In this document: positions 16,812 through 20,141 of the stretch, in pieces
Layout of the letters: every line of letters starts with the position of its first letter
Numbering within the stretch: the first letter of the stretch is position 1
Assembly (NCBI RefSeq): GCF_938039775.1
Contig: NZ_CALHTQ010000056.1
Coordinates: 1-20,141, forward strand
Length of the DNA: 20,141 nucleotides
Origin: an uncultured Mogibacterium sp.
GTDB taxonomy: Bacteria > Bacillota_A > Clostridia > Peptostreptococcales > Anaerovoracaceae
Direction: 5' to 3'
Position numbers and translations under genes: made by a program
Notes under the pieces: model-generated
Databases searched by the model: none
What the model saw: the letters and a program-made list of their open reading frames with translations, nothing else
Told to the model about the DNA's origin: nothing

Positions 16812-17435
16812 CTATAACCTAATCACTTGCCCTGTTATAAATGATGAATCAACTGACGCTAGCTGCCTAGCTGCATCTGCGATATGTACTTCTGCACTAA
16901 CGTCTTTGTCATAAATAATGGCATTTACACTTATATTCGACACGTTTAGAGACTTGGATAACGACCTTGTGAGCCCTTCGATATAAGCTTCAAGTATATC
17001 GCATGCAAAACCAGCCTCACACCCTTTTGCCGCAGTTATGATTATGCTGCTACTCTTGCGATTTAGGAATGGCCTCAGCGCCCTAATTGTATAGAATAAA
17101 CCATCAACTTCTGCAATAACTTCGTGACGCCACTTATCACCATCCATATTATCAAATTTAGTGTCATCTGAAATGTCTATATTTAATACGAGAGTGTCAA
17201 GCTCATCATCAAAATATCCCCTAAGAACTTCTAGGGCTGACCACAGGGAATCAAGCTTCGATATCTTACACCTTATATTAAGTGCACTAGCCTCTTTACT
17301 TAAAGCAATAGCCTTATCGTATGAATTGCTGTAAAAAAAAGCAGTAGATGCACCGTATGACGCAAAGCTTCTCACAAGCATATCGCCAGCAGCATTTACA
17401 CCGTCCGTTATCAGAACTCGTTTGCCTTTTCTCAT
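16812..17435 (-). CDS. SDR-fold protein related to FabG, catalytic residues missing
   Basis: A 207-residue protein with the Rossmann layout of short-chain dehydrogenases: VLITDGVNAAGDMLVRSF where the glycine-rich TGxxxGIG loop is expected (7-24), VLNIDISDD in place of VNNAGI (83-91), SIIITAAKG for the active-site serine strand (130-138), then GLTRSLSKSL. Aligned to the family, the catalytic YxxxK becomes C145 and E149, and the dinucleotide loop lacks its second and third glycines. It ends ITGQVIRL without the usual VDGG. The gene is open and has GGAGG before ATG 17435, so it looks expressed but is probably not an oxidoreductase. It may be a structural or regulatory partner of the acyl-ACP thioesterase 16 bases downstream, or a gene early in decay. 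Confidence 0.72.
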   Translation of the reverse strand: MRKGKRVLITDGVNAAGDMLVRSFASYGASTAFFYSNSYDKAIALSKEASALNIRCKISKLDSLWSALEVLRGYFDDELDTLVLNIDISDDTKFDNMDGDKWRHEVIAEVDGLFYTIRALRPFLNRKSSSIIITAAKGCEAGFACDILEAYIEGLTRSLSKSLNVSNISVNAIIYDKDVSAEVHIADAARQLASVDSSFITGQVIRL

Positions 17436-17473
17436 GTTTTAGACCTCCAACACTATCGCTTTCGAACAGATTT

Positions 17474-17502
17474 ATGTTATCACTTAGCACCAATAACATC
17501 AA
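17474..17502 (-). promoter_or_regulatory. Candidate promoter for the SDR-thioesterase operon
   Basis: On the minus strand TTGATG (17502-17497) and TAACAT (17479-17474) are 17 bases apart, and TG lies one base before the -10 (TGATAACAT), giving an extended -10. The same stretch holds an inverted repeat, ATGTTAT and ATAACAT, 12 bases apart, flanking the spacer. The ATG of the SDR gene is about 40 bases downstream. The inverted repeat could be an operator, but it may simply reflect AT-rich promoter DNA. Confidence 0.45.
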
Positions 17503-17505
17503 GAG

Positions 17506-17537
17506 ACCGCATGTGTGCGTTCACACATAGCGGCCTA
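17506..17537. other. GC-rich hairpin after the AGCS remnant
   Basis: The arms GACCGCATGTGTG and CACACATAGCGG can pair over 11 bp with a single bulged A and a 4-base loop. No good T-run follows on either strand, so it is not a clean intrinsic terminator. It may be the old terminator of the decayed transporter gene or a boundary element ahead of the SDR promoter. Confidence 0.4.
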
Positions 17538-17573
17538 ATATACAATGTACCTTTTATTTAAATTAGGATGGTT

Positions 17574-18300
17574 TTACTTCCAGAAGTCAGTCTCCCCATT
17601 TACACCGATATCAGAAGCGATGAAGTGAGGAGCAAGCCCTGCGCTCTTCTGCTTCTTGTAGTCGCTGAGACACCTTACTGCTATACCACCAAGTATCAGG
17701 ATTGCTGGCATATTGGTAATAACCATTAATCCCTGAGCCATATCAGCCATATTCCATACGAGATCCGCCTTTGCCACAGCGCCTACATAGATAAGAGCTA
17801 TAGCAATACACCTAAATATTAACTCCTCATATCTCTTTAGATTTCTCTTGAGCACAAATGCCAAGCAGCCTTCACAGTATGAGTAGTTTCCGATAAGCGT
17901 TGTAAATGCAAAGAAGAACATCGACACTGCAATGAAGATCGGTCCAAAATTACCTAAGGTCGAATGAATAGCTGCCCGCACTAGACCTTGCTTTACTGGG
18001 TGTGAAACGTCAGCTGTCGCTGCAGCATTTACATAAATGACACCCATAAACGGAACAAGAACTTTTGTTACATCAGAAAGTCTCTTTGCTCCACCAAGTA
18101 CAATTGCACCGAACATAATCGCAAGAATCACACTGATAACCTTTGGTGATTTATCATTGTAGAAGCTAAAGGTGCTGAATATCGACTGAAGATTATAAGC
18201 AGCGAGCATATTATATCCAACTGCATAAGTAAATATTACTATTAATTTCTCCCTAAAAAATAAGTCCGCAAAGTTATAACGTACAAAGTAAAAGTATTTT
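17574..18300 (-). pseudogene. Remnant of an alanine:cation symporter (AGCS family)
   Basis: This reads as the C-terminal half of an AGCS amino acid:sodium symporter, a membrane carrier normally 450-490 residues long. Recognisable pieces are VIFTYAVGYNMLAAYNLQSI, IVLGGAKRLSDVTKVLVPFM, HPVKQGLVR, LGNFGPIFIAVSMFFFAFTT followed by LIGNYSYCEG, and DLVWNMADMAQGLMVI near the end. The N-terminal third is absent. Two inner blocks also seem missing: after VLVPFMGVIYV the text jumps to the HPVKQGLVR region, and after that directly to the LGNFGPIF helix, so several membrane segments and part of the substrate site are gone. The frame is open up to ATG 18338, but that ATG lies inside the terminator of the preceding gene, there is no ribosome site or promoter, and homology starts only near 18254. 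I judge it non-functional. Confidence 0.8.
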
Positions 18301-18346
18301 AGTATAAAAAGTTGATGCACGATTCCCCTAATAATCATGCATCAAC
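18301..18346 (-). terminator. Intrinsic terminator after the GIY-YIG gene
   Basis: On the minus strand GTTGATGCA (18346-18338) pairs perfectly with TGCATCAAC (18319-18311); the loop can extend the stem by GATT/AATC after one mismatch. TTTTTATACT follows at once. It lies about 50 bases after the stop of the GIY-YIG gene and ends the carboxypeptidase/GIY-YIG transcript. Confidence 0.9.
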
Positions 18347-18395
18347 GCGGAAATTATACCATAACACAAATAATGTGTCTATTATTTATCTAATA

Positions 18396-18734
18396 TTAAA
18401 TCTGTTGTATACCTTGCAATTGCAGGCTTTTGATTAGTCTCTCCTTACATTCTCGGCTAAGTTTCTTTATGTGCCACTCTCTGCTCATCGCTTCACGCTT
18501 ATTGTCAAATTCTTCATAATACACACGACTAACCGGATTCCTTGTACTAGTGTATTTTGCACCATTTCCAGCATTGTGCGCCTCAACTCGCTTCGCTAGG
18601 TTTACTGTCCAGCCTGTGTATAGAGTACCATCTGCACACAGAACTATATAAGCATAAAACCCGTTAGTTTCAAGTGGTTTTATGCTTTTTATCTCACTGC
18701 CACTAGCAGACTTATATTTATACTTCAATGCCAT
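18396..18734 (-). CDS. GIY-YIG nuclease domain protein (UPF0213/YazA-like)
   Basis: A single-domain GIY-YIG protein of 112 residues. The domain begins FYAYIVLCADGTLYTGWTVN, where AYI and YTG stand for the GIY and YIG motifs, followed by NLAKRVEAHNAGNGAKYTSTR with the conserved Arg and His, NPVSRVYYEEF and the KREAMSREWHIKKLSRECK helix with the conserved Glu. Small proteins of this kind are widespread in Firmicutes and their cellular role is not settled. A basic stretch of about 20 residues precedes the domain. ATG 18734 shares one base with the stop of the carboxypeptidase gene (TGATG), indicating coupled translation; a GTG one codon earlier is possible. Confidence 0.9.
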   Translation of the reverse strand: MALKYKYKSASGSEIKSIKPLETNGFYAYIVLCADGTLYTGWTVNLAKRVEAHNAGNGAKYTSTRNPVSRVYYEEFDNKREAMSREWHIKKLSRECKERLIKSLQLQGIQQI

Positions 18735-19636
18735 CACCTGCTAATTGTATTCATAGCTTTTACAACATCATCCATGTGACCATAGTCGCCGCCTCTCTGG
18801 TAGCAACCGAGCGTGACAATGATGTATGTTTTGCCATTCTTCTCTGCCAATACAGCAATGCTCTTTCCAGCCTCAGGAGTGTATCCAAACTTTCCGCCGA
18901 TGACGTCGAATTTCTTATTCTTGTATTTTTCAAAAGCGGCAATTACATCATTAGATATTTTTATTCCATCCGGATGGCGCTCAGTCTTTGTTGAAACGTA
19001 TGACGGAGTAGTGAAAATCTTATAATATTCTTTGTCTTGAAGCGACTGCTTTAGGAGGCTTGTAACATCTGCAGCAGTCGAGTACTCACCTTTCTTATAC
19101 ACACCATCTGGTGTCTCGTAATGCGTATTTGCAAGACCTAAGGCCCTTGCCTCTTCATTCATTTCAATAACGAAACTCGCTATATCGCCACCCATAAGAA
19201 TCGCAAGTGAGTTAGCAGCTGCGCCGTCAGACTGCATAATCATGGCATAAAATAGATCATTAAAATCAGTGCTCTCATCTGCACTATATCCAACCATATA
19301 CTCACGTTGACGCTTGACGATCTTAACGGCCTCTTCAGTAACCTGCCCACTATCCGTCAAATTTAGACCTTTACTCTTCATTATTATGAGTGCTTTGCGG
19401 CAAGTCATGAGCTTGGTAAGAGATGCTATAGGAAGCTTCTCATCGCTATTAATATCAACCTCTACCGTGTCATCAGTTAAATTGTACACGTAGACACTTT
19501 TACTATTATACCCTGCCTTGCTCTTATCACCTTGCGTTCCACCTTCTCTATTGATTAAATAAATTATAACGCAAACGATTGCAACCAAGACGATTGCAAT
19601 AGTTATAATGATATATTTACCTTTTCGTTTATTCAT
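18734..19636 (-). CDS. D-Ala-D-Ala carboxypeptidase-like protein (class A PBP5/DacA family)
   Basis: A membrane-anchored serine peptidase-fold protein of 300 residues that would trim the terminal D-Ala of peptidoglycan stem peptides. One N-terminal helix (KYIIITIAIVLVAIVCVII, about 7-26) acts as an uncleaved anchor or signal. The active-site motif is S72-L-T-K75. The second motif is S-D-G (136-138) instead of SxN, and the third is K-F-G (249-251, in GGKFGYTPEAGKS) instead of KTG, so activity may be altered. The C-terminal beta domain of PBP5 is absent. I chose ATG 19636, with GGG 4 bases upstream; readings from GTG 19669 or ATG 19657 have no ribosome site. An extended -10 promoter lies upstream and the GIY-YIG gene overlaps downstream. 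Confidence 0.87.
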   Translation of the reverse strand: MNKRKGKYIIITIAIVLVAIVCVIIYLINREGGTQGDKSKAGYNSKSVYVYNLTDDTVEVDINSDEKLPIASLTKLMTCRKALIIMKSKGLNLTDSGQVTEEAVKIVKRQREYMVGYSADESTDFNDLFYAMIMQSDGAAANSLAILMGGDIASFVIEMNEEARALGLANTHYETPDGVYKKGEYSTAADVTSLLKQSLQDKEYYKIFTTPSYVSTKTERHPDGIKISNDVIAAFEKYKNKKFDVIGGKFGYTPEAGKSIAVLAEKNGKTYIIVTLGCYQRGGDYGHMDDVVKAMNTISR

Positions 19637-19713
19637 ATTACCCAATAATTCCCTCATAGCAAAACACACTAGTCAACGTAGCAGCGAACCCTATCCAGTT
19701 GAACGCCAATGTT

Positions 19714-19722
19714 ATTATAGCA
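19714..19722 (-). promoter_or_regulatory. Extended -10 promoter for the carboxypeptidase operon
   Basis: On the minus strand TGCTATAAT gives a perfect TATAAT with a TGn extension, about 80 bases before ATG 19636. Its TAA is also the stop codon of the preceding reductase gene, so the promoter overlaps that gene's end. No clear -35 is seen, as is common for extended -10 promoters. Confidence 0.6.
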
Positions 19723-20141
19723 TCTCTAGAAATGCCGTGATTCTAGTGTTTAGTTGTCCCACATCCGCCTGCGAGTAATCGGTCTCCACACTAAGGTACG
19801 GGATACCCTTCTTCTCCGTTACGAACTTTCCAATCGACTTGGATTCGATGTTATATGTAAGACATGCTGTAAGTGACATATCGACTACACCATCTACTTT
19901 ATATTGATCGATTAATCTTCCTAGCAGTTCATACCTATTCTTATTTGGTGTCATAACAGAGCAACCTATGCCAAGGTACCTATCTGCGATTGCTCCTACT
20001 ATATCATCAGCTTCAGCATCTACAAGCCTATCGAAGCTCTTGTAACCAGAGCAGTTTTCGTAACACACCACAACGCCTCCATTGTCCTCAATAGCATTGA
20101 CGACCTTCATGGTTCCACTCCCCATCGGACATCCTGTTATT
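19715..20141 (-). CDS. 2-hydroxyacyl-CoA dehydratase family/double-cubane-cluster anaerobic reductase (5' end missing)
   Basis: The C-terminal 142 codons of a gene that enters from the right edge. It begins TGCPMGSGTMKVVNAIEDNGG, then VVCYENCSGYKSFDRLVDAE, RYLGIGCSVMTPNKNRYELL, LIDQYKVDGVVDMSLTACLTYN and IPYLSVETDYSQADVGQLNTRI, ending in FLEML. This wording matches the HgdB/FldC-like superfamily, closest in my memory to the double-cubane-cluster-containing reductases. Those proteins use the cysteines in GCPMG, ENCSG and TACLTYN to hold an iron-sulfur cluster and are oxygen-sensitive, so it points to an anaerobe. It needs an ATP-driven activator protein, which is not in the window. The substrate is unknown. 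It ends within the promoter of the next gene. Confidence 0.85.
   Translation of the reverse strand, partial: ITGCPMGSGTMKVVNAIEDNGGVVVCYENCSGYKSFDRLVDAEADDIVGAIADRYLGIGCSVMTPNKNRYELLGRLIDQYKVDGVVDMSLTACLTYNIESKSIGKFVTEKKGIPYLSVETDYSQADVGQLNTRITAFLEML

Noticed and set aside
1..20141. CRISPR array, prophage, transposon, tRNA or rRNA
   Set aside because: I saw no regularly spaced repeats, integrase or transposase frames, or structured RNA signatures on either strand.

Overview
The window looks like a moderately AT-rich, anaerobic Firmicute of the Clostridia. My best guess is a member of Anaerovoracaceae (Clostridiales family XIII), possibly Mogibacterium- or Eubacterium-like. The reasons are the Firmicute-style dcw (division and cell wall) cluster, a division transpeptidase with a PASTA domain, a zapA-mutS2 pair, and a double-cubane-type anaerobic reductase. 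The genus is inference. Every gene I can support is on the minus strand, so transcription runs from high to low coordinates.

Right part (20141 to about 16000). It begins with the 3' part of a 2-hydroxyacyl-CoA dehydratase/double-cubane-cluster reductase gene that runs off the right edge. Next, behind an extended -10 promoter, come a D-Ala-D-Ala carboxypeptidase-like protein and an overlapping GIY-YIG protein, closed by a strong intrinsic terminator. A decayed alanine:cation symporter (AGCS) follows, with no promoter and with internal in-frame losses. Then come an SDR-fold protein lacking the catalytic residues and an acyl-ACP thioesterase, ended by a second strong terminator.

Centre (about 15900 to 2994): the dcw cluster, in the order mraZ, rsmH, ftsL, ftsI/spoVD-like, murF, mraY, murD, ftsW, murG, ftsQ/divIB, ftsZ. 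The mraZ promoter carries three MraZ-type boxes at exact 10-bp spacing inside its -35/-10 spacer. A terminator plus a candidate promoter divides mraZ-rsmH-ftsL from ftsI onward, and ftsZ has its own candidate promoter. ftsA, murB, murC, sepF and the sporulation genes often found after ftsZ are not in this window. Together the genes make lipid II (murF, mraY, murD, murG) and build the divisome that polymerises it at the septum (ftsL, ftsQ, ftsW, ftsI, ftsZ).

Left part (2994 to 1): a SpoU/TrmH-family RNA methyltransferase overlapping the end of ftsZ, then zapA overlapping mutS2, which runs off the left edge.

Three things are out of the ordinary. First, mutS2 changes abruptly in base and codon composition near position 690-740, with the frame kept. 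The left part reads like a low-GC (Fusobacterium-like) gene, so this is either a mosaic allele or a chimeric assembly. Second, two core division genes carry in-frame stops: ftsQ has TAA at codon 27, and ftsI has TGA six codons before the catalytic serine. Third, the AGCS transporter and the SDR look eroded. I found no CRISPR array, phage, transposon, tRNA or rRNA, and I did not find a convincing undescribed multi-gene system.
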